Source: Streptomyces violaceoruber (lineage in GTDB: Bacteria; Actinomycetota; Actinomycetes; Streptomycetales; Streptomycetaceae). Taken from it: 64,000 nt of DNA. A program made the translations under genes and the position numbers. Location: the NCBI GenBank assembly GCA_000720805.1, contig JODI01000016.1, forward strand, positions 124,001 to 188,000, written 5' to 3'. The notes beneath the pieces were generated by a model that did no database searches, had not been told where the DNA came from, and was given only the letters and a program-made list of their open reading frames with translations. Shown here in pieces: positions 1-7,520 of this stretch. Positions within the stretch are counted from its first letter, which is position 1. The number at the start of each line of letters is the position of its first letter.

Positions 1-131
1 GCCTGCACCGAGTTGACGCCGGCGATCTCGGAGATCTCGCCGGAGACGGCACCTTCACAGTGTCCGCAGCTCATTCCGCTCACCTTGTAGACGGCGGTGA
101 CGGTGCCCTGGGTGTCGGTCTGCGCGGTCAT
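1..131 (-). CDS. copZ: Copper chaperone CopZ-like (heavy-metal-associated domain), 3' part cut by window edge
   Basis: The reading frame begins with ATG at 131-129 and runs off the left edge. The visible N-terminus, about 43 residues, carries the heavy-metal-associated signature GMSCGHC: a CxxC pair that binds Cu(I), after a short strand VTAVYKVSG. Proteins of this family are about 70-80 residues, act in the cytoplasm and hand copper to CopA P-type ATPases, whose gene is usually next door and may lie just left of the window. A palindromic CsoR-type operator lies 66 bp upstream, so copper induction is expected. Family assignment is firm; the copper rather than general metal role is inferred from the operator. 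Confidence 0.85.
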   Translation of the reverse strand, partial: MTAQTDTQGTVTAVYKVSGMSCGHCEGAVSGEISEIAGVNSVQ

Positions 132-196
132 GTCGTTCTCCTCGTAGCGGCGTGTCGGGGATGTGACCCACGATGGGGCCCGAACACTTCTAGCAT

Positions 197-213
197 ATAC
201 CCCCAGGGGGTAT
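197..213. promoter_or_regulatory. CsoR-type copper-responsive operator
   Basis: ATACCCCCAGGGGGTAT is a perfect 17-bp palindrome around a central A, with 5-base C and G tracts. This matches the known GC-tract operators of CsoR repressors in Streptomyces. On the minus strand it is followed directly by a -10-like TATGCT, so a bound repressor would cover the copZ promoter. It lies between copZ and the divergent alcohol dehydrogenase and could affect both. Confidence 0.8.
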
Positions 214-310
214 TTACCCGTGAAGCTCCCCGGGTGAGCCGGGGACGAGGCCGGTGCGCCCGGATAGCGTGCCGCCGTCAGACGTGATCGGCGAAGGGTG
301 AGGAGCGCTC

Positions 311-1354
311 ATGCGGGCTGTGGTGTTCGAGCGGTACGGGGAGCCGGCCGAGGTGCGCGCGGTGGCGGACCCGGAGCCCGCGGCGCACGGGGTCGTGGTG
401 CGGGTCGAGGCCACGGGGCTGTGCCGCAGCGACTGGCACGGCTGGCAGGGCCATGACCCGGACATCACGCTGCCGCACGTGCCGGGGCACGAGTTCGCCG
501 GTGTCGTCGAGGCGGTGGGCGCCCGGGTGGCGCGGTGGCGTCCCGGTGACCGGGTCACCGTGCCCTTCGTGTGCGCCTGCGGCACCTGCCCGTCCTGCCT
601 GGCCGGCGACCAGCAGGTGTGCGAGCGGCAGACCCAGCCCGGCTTCACCCACTGGGGTTCCTTCGCCCAGTACGTGGCGCTGGACCACGCGGACGTGAAC
701 CTGGTCGCCGTCCCCGAGGACCTGTCCTTCCCGACGGCCGCCTCCCTCGGCTGCCGGTTCGCCACGGCGTTCCGCGCGGTGGTGGGGCAGGGCCGGGTCG
801 CGGCGGGGGAGTGGGTCGCGGTGCACGGCTGCGGCGGGGTGGGCCTGTCGGCGGTGATGATCGCGGCGGCGTCAGGGGCCCGGGTGGTGGCGGTGGACGT
901 CTCCCCGAACGCCCTCGACCTGGCACGGAAGTTCGGCGCCGCCGAGTGCGTGGACGCGTCCGGGACCAAGGACACGGCGGCGGCGGTCCTGGAGCTGACG
1001 GGAGGGGGCGCCCACCTCTCCCTCGACGCCCTCGGCTCGCCCGTCACCTGCGCCGCCTCCGTGAACGGCCTGCGCCGCCGGGGCCGGCACGTACAGGTCG
1101 GCCTGCTGCCCTCCCCGACCGGCACGACCCCGGTCCCCATGGCCCGCGCGATCGCCCTGGAACTCGAACTCCTGGGCAGCCACGGCATGGCCGCCCACGC
1201 CTACCCGCCGCTGCTGGACCTGGTCCGGGCGGGCGTCCTGCGCCCCGACCTGCTGGTCACGTCCACGATCACCCTGGACGCCACCCCGGCCGCACTGGCG
1301 GCGATGGGCACGGCACCCGGGGCGGGCGTGACGGTCATCGCCCCGTGGAGCTGA
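311..1354 (+). CDS. Zinc-dependent alcohol dehydrogenase (MDR family)
   Basis: 347 residues, the usual length for medium-chain dehydrogenases. The N-terminal GroES-like domain has the catalytic zinc ligands Cys38 ([10 protein letters not shown]) and His60-Glu61 (GHEFAG), and the structural zinc loop with four cysteines in CACGTCPSC...C. The Rossmann half shows [10 protein letters not shown] followed by VVAVDVS, typical of NAD(H) binding. It should oxidise an alcohol or reduce an aldehyde in the cytoplasm; the substrate cannot be read from sequence. ATG at 311 follows GGTGAGGAGCG. The 3' end overlaps the convergent acetyltransferase gene by 20 bp. It stands alone, divergent from copZ. Confidence 0.88.
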   Translation: MRAVVFERYGEPAEVRAVADPEPAAHGVVVRVEATGLCRSDWHGWQGHDPDITLPHVPGHEFAGVVEAVGARVARWRPGDRVTVPFVCACGTCPSCLAGDQQVCERQTQPGFTHWGSFAQYVALDHADVNLVAVPEDLSFPTAASLGCRFATAFRAVVGQGRVAAGEWVAVHGCGGVGLSAVMIAAASGARVVAVDVSPNALDLARKFGAAECVDASGTKDTAAAVLELTGGGAHLSLDALGSPVTCAASVNGLRRRGRHVQVGLLPSPTGTTPVPMARAIALELELLGSHGMAAHAYPPLLDLVRAGVLRPDLLVTSTITLDATPAALAAMGTAPGAGVTVIAPWS

Positions 1355-1919
1355 CCTTCTCGGAGTTCCCGCGGTGGGCGGCCCACTCGCGGTCGAGGAT
1401 CGCCATGAGCACCTCGTCGACCCACTCACCGTCCCGCATCTCGGTCTCCCGCCGGACGCCCTCGACGAGGAACCCGACCTTCTGGTAGACCCGCAGGGCA
1501 CGGTGGTTGTGCCGGTAGGCCTCCAACTGGATCCGATGCAGCCCGAGTTCCTCGAAGCCGTACCCGACCACGAGCCGGATGGCCTCGGTGCCGACACCCC
1601 GGCCGCGGCCCCGGGACCCGATCAGCGTGCGGAACGTACAACCGCGTGCCGCCGGGTCCCACTCGTACAGCACGACCTCTCCGAGGAGTTCGCCCGTGCC
1701 GCGGTCGGTGACGGCGAGGTCGAGGCGGTCGGGCTGTCCGGCGCGGGTGCCGTACCAGGAGCGCAGGCGTTCCGGGGTGAGCTCGCCGGGAGGTTCGCCG
1801 GTGAAGCGGAGGACCTCGGGATCGTGGATGATCTCCCGCATCACGTCCGCGTCCGCCTCCGTGAACGGTCGCAGCACGCACTTCTCGCCGGTGAGGACGG
1901 GTTTGACGGAGAAGTTCAT
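1335..1919 (-). CDS. GNAT-family N-acetyltransferase (RimJ/RimL-like)
   Basis: 194 residues from ATG at 1919. The frame is open further upstream, but homology-like sequence begins here ([23 protein letters not shown]). The fold signature of acetyltransferase type 3 (RimJ/RimL) is visible: [10 protein letters not shown] at the start, the acetyl-CoA loop [23 protein letters not shown] around residues 115-140, and the ending [19 protein letters not shown]. These enzymes acetylate protein N-termini, amino-sugar nucleotides or antibiotics; which applies is not clear. Its stop overlaps the end of the convergent dehydrogenase gene. Confidence 0.85.
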   Translation of the reverse strand: MNFSVKPVLTGEKCVLRPFTEADADVMREIIHDPEVLRFTGEPPGELTPERLRSWYGTRAGQPDRLDLAVTDRGTGELLGEVVLYEWDPAARGCTFRTLIGSRGRGRGVGTEAIRLVVGYGFEELGLHRIQLEAYRHNHRALRVYQKVGFLVEGVRRETEMRDGEWVDEVLMAILDREWAAHRGNSEKVSSTGR

Positions 1920-1965
1920 GGGACGACTGTGCCCCACGCGAGGGTGGGGCACAGGTTGTTTTCTC

Positions 1966-2166
1966 TCAGCCCTCGCCACGGCCCCGGTTGCCCGGGCGGG
2001 AGGCCACCCACGCGCGGACGGTGTCCGCGTACCAGTAGGGCTTGCCGCCCTCGACATGGTCGGGCGGGGGCAGCAGACCGTGCTTGCGGTACGACCGCAC
2101 GGTGTCCGGCTGCACCCGGATGTGCGCCGCGATCTCCTTGTACGACCAAAGCCTTCGGTCGGTCAT
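1966..2166 (-). CDS. Small MerR/AlpA-like helix-turn-helix protein
   Basis: 66 residues from ATG at 2166, preceded by an AGGGAGGTGCC ribosome site. Almost the whole protein is one winged helix-turn-helix (WSYKEIAAHIRVQPDTVRSYRKHGLLPPPD) followed by a YWYADTVRAWVASRPG wing, as in AlpA/excisionase-like and BldC-like small DNA-binding proteins. Nothing suggests a second domain. Two identical 10-bp direct repeats 168 bp upstream are candidate operator half sites, perhaps for this protein itself. The target genes are unknown. Confidence 0.75.
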   Translation of the reverse strand: MTDRRLWSYKEIAAHIRVQPDTVRSYRKHGLLPPPDHVEGGKPYWYADTVRAWVASRPGNRGRGEG

Positions 2167-2333
2167 GAGGCACCTCCCTGCGTGTGCCGCGGCGGCGGCC
2201 GGGGGCGGCCGTCGGGGGTACCGGGCACTGCGCCGGCGATCACAAAGCCCGCGTGGGGTGAAACGACGGCGGCCGGGGGCAGGGCAGGGCCTGTGTGCCG
2301 GGTGTGACGCAAGGCGGGCGTACTCGGGACATG

Positions 2334-2363
2334 TGTGACACGAAGGGGGTGTTTGTGACACGA
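2334..2363. promoter_or_regulatory. Direct repeat TGTGACACGA x2, candidate operator
   Basis: TGTGACACGA occurs exactly at 2334-2343 and 2354-2363, so the two copies are 20 bp apart (two helical turns). A degenerate third copy, TGTGACGC, starts at 2303. The site is in the 362-bp gap between the small HTH gene and the AraC gene, upstream of the HTH gene. Direct repeats on one face of the helix suit MerR/BldC-like binding, but no promoter hexamers are convincing here. Confidence 0.4.
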
Positions 2364-2443
2364 GTGCCGCAAAGGTGTACGCCGGTCCATGGGCGCGGCG
2401 CATTGACACCAGGGGTCAGGCCGGACCTCCGGCACAGCGCAAG

Positions 2444-2529
2444 ACGGGCCGGACCCGCTGCGCCGGGCCCGGCCCGTCGGCTCCCCGCATCCCCCCGGGT
2501 GCGATCCCCCGATCGGCCGGCCGGGGATC
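2444..2529 (-). terminator. Terminator hairpins downstream of the AraC regulator
   Basis: Two GC-rich inverted repeats follow the AraC stop. GATCCCC/GGGGATC at 2503-2509/2523-2529 overlaps the stop codon, and ACGGGCCGG/CCGGCCCGT at 2444-2452/2472-2480 has a 19-nt loop. Neither has a clear T tract, as is common for Streptomyces terminators. Confidence 0.45.
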
Positions 2530-3508
2530 AGCGTGCAGCCGGCGAGCCCGGCCGGTCTTGGAGAAAATCGCACTCCCTGTCACCCGATGCCAGGACGAGA
2601 CTCGTCGCCTCGCCGGTCATCCGGTCGCTCACCTGCCCCCCGGCCCCGCCCGGCACCCGCCGCGCCACCGTGAACTCCCGTGGCGTGCACCCCGTCATCG
2701 CCTTGAACTCGCCGCTGAGATGCGCCTGGTCGTAGAACCCGCAGACCGCTGCCGTCTCCGCCTGCCCTTGTCCCGCCGCCAGCAGCCGCCGCGCCCGCTG
2801 CAGGCGCAGCACCCGCGCCGCCGCCTTGGGGCCCAGCCCGATCTGCTCCCGGAAACGGTTCTCCAGGTGCCGTACGCTCCAGCCGACCTCTTCGGCGAGC
2901 CGTGGTACCGGCATCACACCACCCGTGCGCACCAGCTCCGACCAGGCGTGCACCACCTGCGCCGAACTCGGTGCCCCGGCCTCCCACCAGCGGGCGAACA
3001 CATCGTCGAGCAGCCCGAATCGGTCTTCCCAGGTCGGTAGCGCGGCCAGCGCGGCGGAGAGGTCGCCGACACTGCGCCGACGGTCACCGGCCCGGCGCGT
3101 GGCCAGGGCGTGCGGCAGGTCGTCGGGGTCGAGGGTGCGGTCGACGAGTTCGTACTGCGGTGTTCCGAACAGCGTGAACGCGGACCACGGCGTGAGCAGC
3201 ACCTCGATTCCCGAGACCCGCCCGCCGTGCTCGCCGACGGCCGGGGTGGTCGTCGGCCCGGAGTACACCGACACGAGGGTCGACGTGGGCCGACCGGCAC
3301 GCGAGATCCGTACCGGCTGATCGAAGCCCAGCAGCAACGTCGCCGCCCCGATCGGCGCCTCCAGCCGCCGACGCGGCCCGTCCATCGCGATCCGAACCCC
3401 GCGATAACTCAACACCCCGGGCCGCAACCCGGGATGCGGCGCCGCGAGCACGTACTCCCAGGAGCCGCCGCCCGCCCGCCCGGACCGCTTCAGCACCGCA
3501 GCCGCCAT
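2528..3508 (-). CDS. AraC-family transcriptional regulator
   Basis: 326 residues from ATG at 3508, chosen because GGGAGGGGCGG stands directly before it; an in-frame GTG at 3541 would add 11 residues. The C-terminal third (about residues 220-310) is an AraC double helix-turn-helix: LAEEVGWSVRHLENRFREQIG and a second helix pair in AAVCGFYDQAHLSGEFKAMTGCTPREF. The N-terminal about 200 residues resemble the sensing domain seen in many actinobacterial AraC proteins, with no recognisable ligand signature. The gene lies directly downstream of the IolE-like gene on the same strand. The dispersed repeat at 3.57 kb ends about 60 bp upstream, so part of its leader or promoter is repeat DNA. Confidence 0.85.
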   Translation of the reverse strand: MAAAVLKRSGRAGGGSWEYVLAAPHPGLRPGVLSYRGVRIAMDGPRRRLEAPIGAATLLLGFDQPVRISRAGRPTSTLVSVYSGPTTTPAVGEHGGRVSGIEVLLTPWSAFTLFGTPQYELVDRTLDPDDLPHALATRRAGDRRRSVGDLSAALAALPTWEDRFGLLDDVFARWWEAGAPSSAQVVHAWSELVRTGGVMPVPRLAEEVGWSVRHLENRFREQIGLGPKAAARVLRLQRARRLLAAGQGQAETAAVCGFYDQAHLSGEFKAMTGCTPREFTVARRVPGGAGGQVSDRMTGEATSLVLASGDRECDFLQDRPGSPAAR

Positions 3509-4577
3509 CCGCCCCTCCCGCGTCCACCTGAGGAAGGGCACATGGTCCTACGGCGGGCAGGACATTCCTAGGGCCCTTCTGATGGGTCTCCGCGGCGTCG
3601 CGACGCCCGGCACGCACTCCCCCACTCTCGACTTCGCTCGAGCGGGGGACCCCCATGCCGCACGACCGGAGAAACGCCCGAGTCCGTTCCGCGATGGGCA
3701 ACGGGCGATCCGGCTCACACGGATACATGTCCTGCTCGACGATCGCGAACAGGTCGGCATCCAGCTTCGCCGCGGCCTCCAGCACAGGCCCCAGCGCCGG
3801 CACCCCCGCGGGCGGCTCGCACATCACACCCCGCGCGACGGCCGGCCCGAACGGCACCTGGTTCGCCCGGACGTCCGCCAGGATCTCCGGGTCCACCTGC
3901 TTGAGGTGGAGGTACCCGATCCGCTCACCGTAGGTCTCGATCAGCTTGACGCTGTCGCCGCCGCAGTACGCGTAGTGCCCGGTGTCCAGACACAGGGACA
4001 CCTGGTCGGAGTCCGTGCCGTCGAGGAAGCGGACTACGTTCTCCTCGCTGTCGATGTGGGTGTCGGCGTGCGGGTGGACGACGATCTTCAGGCCGTACCG
4101 CTCCCGCACCTCCTTGCCGAGACGTTCGGTCAGCGAGGTGAGATTGCGCCACTGCTCGGGCGTGAGGGTGTCCGATTCCAGCACCTGGCCGGTCTTGTCG
4201 TCCCGCCAGAAGGACGGGATGACCACCAGGTGGGACGCGCCCATCGCCTGGGCCAGCACCGCGTTGTCCGCGACGTGCGCCCAGGTCTTCTCCCAGACGG
4301 CCTCGCCGTGGTGCAGGCCGGTGAACACCGTGCCGGCCGAGACCTTCAGGCCGCGGCGCGCGGTCTCCTCGGTGAGGACCGCCGGATCGGTCGGGAGGTA
4401 CCCGTACGGGCCCAGCTCGATCCACTCGTAGCCGGAGGAGGCGACCTCGTCGAGGAAGCGCTGCCAGGGGACCTGCTGGGGATCGTCCGGGAACCAGACG
4501 CCCCAGGAGTCGGGTGCCGAGCCGACGCGGATGCGGGAGACACCGGAAGATGGGGACTGAGGTGACAACGACGTCAT
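3084..4577 (-). CDS. IolE/IolH-like sugar isomerase/dehydratase (TIM barrel), 3' end replaced by repeat
   Basis: From ATG at 4577 the first about 305 residues are a xylose-isomerase-like TIM barrel: VGSAPDSWGVWFPDD at the start, HPHADTHI and CLDTGHYAYCGGD carrying likely metal ligands, then HLKQVDP. IolE proteins are about 300 residues, so the enzyme core looks complete. Near residue 307 (RTRAFLRSCGMG) the natural end is lost: the frame enters the repeat, has no stop there, and runs on in a different frame through the downstream AraC gene to 3084 (497 codons). The tail is not protein-like. It stands divergent from iolC across a shared promoter region, which supports a role in inositol breakdown, most likely 2-keto-myo-inositol dehydration. 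IolH- or IolI-like activity is possible. Confidence 0.7.
   Translation of the reverse strand: MTSLSPQSPSSGVSRIRVGSAPDSWGVWFPDDPQQVPWQRFLDEVASSGYEWIELGPYGYLPTDPAVLTEETARRGLKVSAGTVFTGLHHGEAVWEKTWAHVADNAVLAQAMGASHLVVIPSFWRDDKTGQVLESDTLTPEQWRNLTSLTERLGKEVRERYGLKIVVHPHADTHIDSEENVVRFLDGTDSDQVSLCLDTGHYAYCGGDSVKLIETYGERIGYLHLKQVDPEILADVRANQVPFGPAVARGVMCEPPAGVPALGPVLEAAAKLDADLFAIVEQDMYPCEPDRPLPIAERTRAFLRSCGMGVPRSSEVESGGVRAGRRDAAETHQKGPRNVLPAVGPCALPQVDAGGADGGCGAEAVRAGGRRLLGVRARGAASRVAARGVELSRGSDRDGRAASAAGGADRGGDVAAGLRSAGTDLACRSAHVDPRVGVLRADDHPGRRRARRAGLGNRGAAHAVVRVHAVRNTAVRTRRPHPRPRRPAARPGHAPGR
3568..3659 (+). repeat. Dispersed repeat, copy A (longest)
   Basis: Starts with CTAGGGCCCTTCTGAT. Its first 50 bases (3568-3617) match copy C (62130-62081, opposite strand) with one mismatch. 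It contains the perfect palindrome GGCGTCGCGACGCC, then continues into a second module: a CTCCCCC tract, CTCGACTTCGCTCGAG, and a GGGGGACCCCCAT end that can fold back. Copy B keeps only the first 16 bases; copy D is a short two-ended version. The repeat sits across the 3' end of the IolE-like gene. Confidence 0.8.
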
Positions 4578-4613
4578 GACGGTCAGCTTCCGGGCGTTCG
4601 GCAAGCGCTGTCA

Positions 4614-4671
4614 AGGTCTGGTCCGAATGTCTGGACAAAACATTGACAGGGCGGCGTGCACCGGGCTAAAA
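4614..4671 (+). promoter_or_regulatory. Candidate promoter and operator of the inositol operon
   Basis: TTGACA at 4643-4648 and CTAAAA at 4666-4671 are 17 bp apart, a good vegetative-type promoter reading toward iolC with a leader of roughly 100 nt. Just upstream, GTCTGG occurs at 4616-4621 and 4629-4634, the second inside TGTCTGGACA, which has TGTC/GACA arms. Such sites resemble operators of GntR-family repressors, a known class of inositol regulator, but no GntR gene is in the window. The site lies between iolC and the divergent IolE-like gene. Confidence 0.5.
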
Positions 4672-4784
4672 ACCGGAGAGAGCCGACACGAGCCGACGCG
4701 GCGCAGGAGCCCGGGCGGCCACCAGTCGAGACGGCGCACGGGCCGTCCGGCGCATGAGCCGTCATGGCGCACGAAGGGAACTCG

Positions 4785-5735
4785 ATGGCGTACGACCTGA
4801 TCACCATGGGGCGGATCGGAGTGGATCTCTACCCGCTGCAGACGGGTGTTCCCCTGCCGCAGGTGGAGACCTTCGGCAAGTTCCTGGGCGGTTCGGCCAC
4901 GAACGTCGCCGTCGCCGCGGCCCGCCTGGGACGGCGGACGGCGGTGATCACGCGTACCGGCGACGACCCGTTCGGCACCTACCTGCACGAGGAGCTGCGC
5001 GGCTTCGGCGTCGACGACCGCTGGGTCACCCCGGTCCCCGGCCTGCCCACCCCGGTCACCTTCTGCGAGGTCTTCCCGCCGGACGACTTCCCGCTCTACT
5101 TCTACCGCCTGCCCAAGGCGCCCGACCTGGAGATCGACGCCCACGAGCTGGACCTGGACGCCATCCGCGAGACCCGCATCTTCTGGGTCACCGGCACCGG
5201 CCTGAGCGAGGAGCCCAGCCGTACGGCGACCCTGGCGGCCCTCGCCCACCGGGCCAAGGCCGGCACCACCGTCTTCGACCTGGACTGGCGCCCGATGTTC
5301 TGGTCCGACCCGGACGCGGCCCGCCCCTTCTACGCCGAGGCCCTCAAGCACACCACCGTCGCCGTCGGGAACCTCGACGAGGTCGAGGTGGCGACCGGGG
5401 TGCGCGAGCCGCACGACGCCGCCCGCGCACTGCTGGACGCCGGTGTCGAACTCGCCGTCGTCAAGCAGGGCCCCAAGGGTGTCCTCGCCGTCAACAGCAA
5501 GGGCGAGTCGGCGGAAGTCCCCCCGCTTCCGGTGAACGTCCTCAACGGACTCGGCGCCGGCGACGCGTTCGGCGGTTCCCTCTGCCACGGCCTGCTCGAG
5601 GGCTGGGACCTGGAGAAGATCATGCGGCACGCCAACGCGGCCGGTGCCATCGTCGCCTCCCGCCTGGAGTGCTCCTCGGCGATGCCGACGCCCGCCGAGG
5701 TGGAAGCCGCCCTCACGGCTGGAGCGGTCCTGTGA
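4785..5735 (+). CDS. iolC: 5-dehydro-2-deoxygluconokinase IolC (PfkB family)
   Basis: 316 residues from ATG at 4785, chosen for the GAAGGGA site before it; an ATG 21 bp upstream is less likely. This is a ribokinase-fold (PfkB) sugar kinase: the N-terminal LGGSATNVAVAAARLG signature near residues 35-50 and the C-terminal NGLGAGDAFGGS catalytic/anion-hole motif with the general base Asp. In the inositol pathway it phosphorylates 5-dehydro-2-deoxy-D-gluconate. It is the first gene of a five-gene operon and its TGA overlaps the GTG start of the aldolase gene. The context with iolB and iolD makes this assignment secure. Confidence 0.92.
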   Translation: MAYDLITMGRIGVDLYPLQTGVPLPQVETFGKFLGGSATNVAVAAARLGRRTAVITRTGDDPFGTYLHEELRGFGVDDRWVTPVPGLPTPVTFCEVFPPDDFPLYFYRLPKAPDLEIDAHELDLDAIRETRIFWVTGTGLSEEPSRTATLAALAHRAKAGTTVFDLDWRPMFWSDPDAARPFYAEALKHTTVAVGNLDEVEVATGVREPHDAARALLDAGVELAVVKQGPKGVLAVNSKGESAEVPPLPVNVLNGLGAGDAFGGSLCHGLLEGWDLEKIMRHANAAGAIVASRLECSSAMPTPAEVEAALTAGAVL

Positions 5736-6697
5736 AGCGCCGCCATGGAGCGACCGACGAGACGGACGACACGGGCTGCCTGGGCATGACTGTGGAACCG
5801 GGCAAGAGCGTGTCCGTGAACGTCGATGTCTCCGAGCTCGTCCGGCTGCGCAGCGAGCGCCCCGAGGCGATAGCCGAGGCCGCCGCCCGCCGCACTCGTC
5901 GGTCGCTCCTCAACGCGAGCGGCCGGCTGATGATCGTCGCCGCCGACCACCCGGCCCGCGGCGCCCTCGGCGTCGGCGACCGCAAGTTCGCCATGGCCAA
6001 CCGCGTCGACCTGCTCGAACGGCTCTGCCTGGCGCTGAGCCGCCCCGGCGTGGACGGCGTCCTCGCCACCGCCGACATCCTCGACGACCTGCTGCTGCTC
6101 GGCGCCCTGGACGGCAAGGTCGTCCTGGGCTCGATGAACCGCGGCGGCCTCCAGGGCGCCACCTTCGAACTCGACGACCGCTTCACCGGCCACCGCCCCG
6201 AGGACATCGAGCGCCTCGGCTTCGACGCCGGCAAGCTGCTGCTGCGCATCGACTACGACGACCCGGGCTCCCTCACCACCCTGGAGTCCACTGCCCGCGC
6301 CATCGACGACATGGCCGCACGCCGGCTCCCGGTCTTCGTGGAGCCGTTCATCAGCCGCCGCAACGGCGACGGCAAACTCGGCAACGACCTGTCCGCCGAG
6401 GCCGTCACCAAGTCGATCGCCATCGCCTCAGGGCTCGGCGGCACCTCGGCCTACACCTGGCTGAAGGTCCCGGTCACCGAGAACCCCGACGACATGGCCG
6501 AGGTCATGGCGACCTCCACGCTGCCCGCCGTGCTCCTCGGCGGCGAGGTCGGCGACGATCAGGACGGCGCGTACGAGAAGTGGCGCGGTGCCCTGCAACT
6601 GCCCACCGTGCGCGGCCTGGTGGTCGGCCGTTCCCTGCTGTACCCGGCGGACGGCGACGTGGCCGCCGCCGTGGACACCGCCGTAGGACTGCTGTGA
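5732..6697 (+). CDS. Cgl0158-type aldolase of the inositol pathway (IolJ-like role)
   Basis: 321 residues. GTG at 5732 overlaps the iolC stop and follows GGAG with good spacing; ATG at 5786 is an alternative. The protein is a (beta/alpha)8 class I aldolase-like barrel: MIVAADHPARGALG near the start, VLLGGEVGDDQD late, and a likely Schiff-base lysine in TWLKVPV. This family occurs in actinobacterial iol clusters. By context it should split 2-deoxy-5-keto-gluconate 6-phosphate into dihydroxyacetone phosphate and malonate semialdehyde, in place of the unrelated class II IolJ of Bacillus. The reaction is inferred from context; the fold is well supported. Confidence 0.8.
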   Translation: MKRRHGATDETDDTGCLGMTVEPGKSVSVNVDVSELVRLRSERPEAIAEAAARRTRRSLLNASGRLMIVAADHPARGALGVGDRKFAMANRVDLLERLCLALSRPGVDGVLATADILDDLLLLGALDGKVVLGSMNRGGLQGATFELDDRFTGHRPEDIERLGFDAGKLLLRIDYDDPGSLTTLESTARAIDDMAARRLPVFVEPFISRRNGDGKLGNDLSAEAVTKSIAIASGLGGTSAYTWLKVPVTENPDDMAEVMATSTLPAVLLGGEVGDDQDGAYEKWRGALQLPTVRGLVVGRSLLYPADGDVAAAVDTAVGLL

Positions 6698-6704
6698 GGG
6701 CCGC

Positions 6705-7520
6705 ATGACCAGCAACGAGCTGTACGTCGCCAAGGGGACGACCGCGGACGGGAACCACGTCCTCGACATCGACCCCAAGCGGGCCGGCTGGACCCACAGC
6801 AGCCTGCGCATCGTCGAGCTGGAGCCGGGCGGCACGCACACCTTCGCCGCCGGGGACAGCGAGTGGATCGTCCTCCCGCTGCAAGGCGGATGTACCGTGC
6901 GAACGGAGGGCGAAGAGTTCCAACTCTCGGGCCGGGAAAGCGTGTTCGCGTCAGTCTCCGACTTCGCGTACGTGCCCCGTGACGCCCGGGCACAGATCGC
7001 CTCCGGCGCGGGTGGCCGCTTTGCTTTGGCAGGAGCGAAGTGCGAGCGACAACTCCCCGCCCGCTACGGCCCCGCGCCGGAGGTCCCGCAGGAACAGCGC
7101 GGCAGCGGCAACTGCCTGCGCCACGTCCGCAACTTCGCCTCCGCCGACGCCTTCGACTGCGACAAGCTGATCGCGGTCGAGGTGATCACGCCCGGCGGCA
7201 ACTGGTCGTCGTACCCGCCGCACAAGCACGACGAGCACCGGCCGGGCGAGGAGGCGGAGCTGGAGGAGATCTACTACTTCGAGATCGACGGCCCGAACGG
7301 TTTCGGCTATCAGCGCGTATCCCCTTCGCGTGAGGGCGGAGCAGACGTCCTCGCGGAGGTCCGCTCCGGCGACGCCGTCCTCGTCCCCGACGGATGGCAC
7401 GGCCCGTCGATCGCCCAGCCCGGCCACGACATGTACTACCTGAACGTCATGGCGGGCCCGGGCGAGACGCGGGAGTGGCGGATCTGCTTCCACCCTGATC
7501 ACACGGAGGGTTACCGATGA
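6705..7520 (+). CDS. iolB: 5-deoxy-glucuronate isomerase IolB
   Basis: 271 residues, standard for IolB. It is a bicupin protein that isomerises 5-deoxy-D-glucuronate to 5-dehydro-2-deoxy-D-gluconate, the step between IolD and IolC. Key features are the C-terminal cupin metal ligands in SSYPPHKHDEH, the acidic EEIYYFEI, and VLVPDGWHGPS. ATG at 6705 has GAGGG upstream and lies 7 bp after the aldolase stop. Its stop overlaps iolD as ATGA, so translation is coupled. Confidence 0.93.
   Translation: MTSNELYVAKGTTADGNHVLDIDPKRAGWTHSSLRIVELEPGGTHTFAAGDSEWIVLPLQGGCTVRTEGEEFQLSGRESVFASVSDFAYVPRDARAQIASGAGGRFALAGAKCERQLPARYGPAPEVPQEQRGSGNCLRHVRNFASADAFDCDKLIAVEVITPGGNWSSYPPHKHDEHRPGEEAELEEIYYFEIDGPNGFGYQRVSPSREGGADVLAEVRSGDAVLVPDGWHGPSIAQPGHDMYYLNVMAGPGETREWRICFHPDHTEGYR

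Noticed and set aside
3084..3500. C-terminal extension of the IolE-like frame considered as an extra domain
   Set aside because: It is encoded by the repeat and by araC in another frame, and shows only Ala/Gly/Arg-rich sequence.
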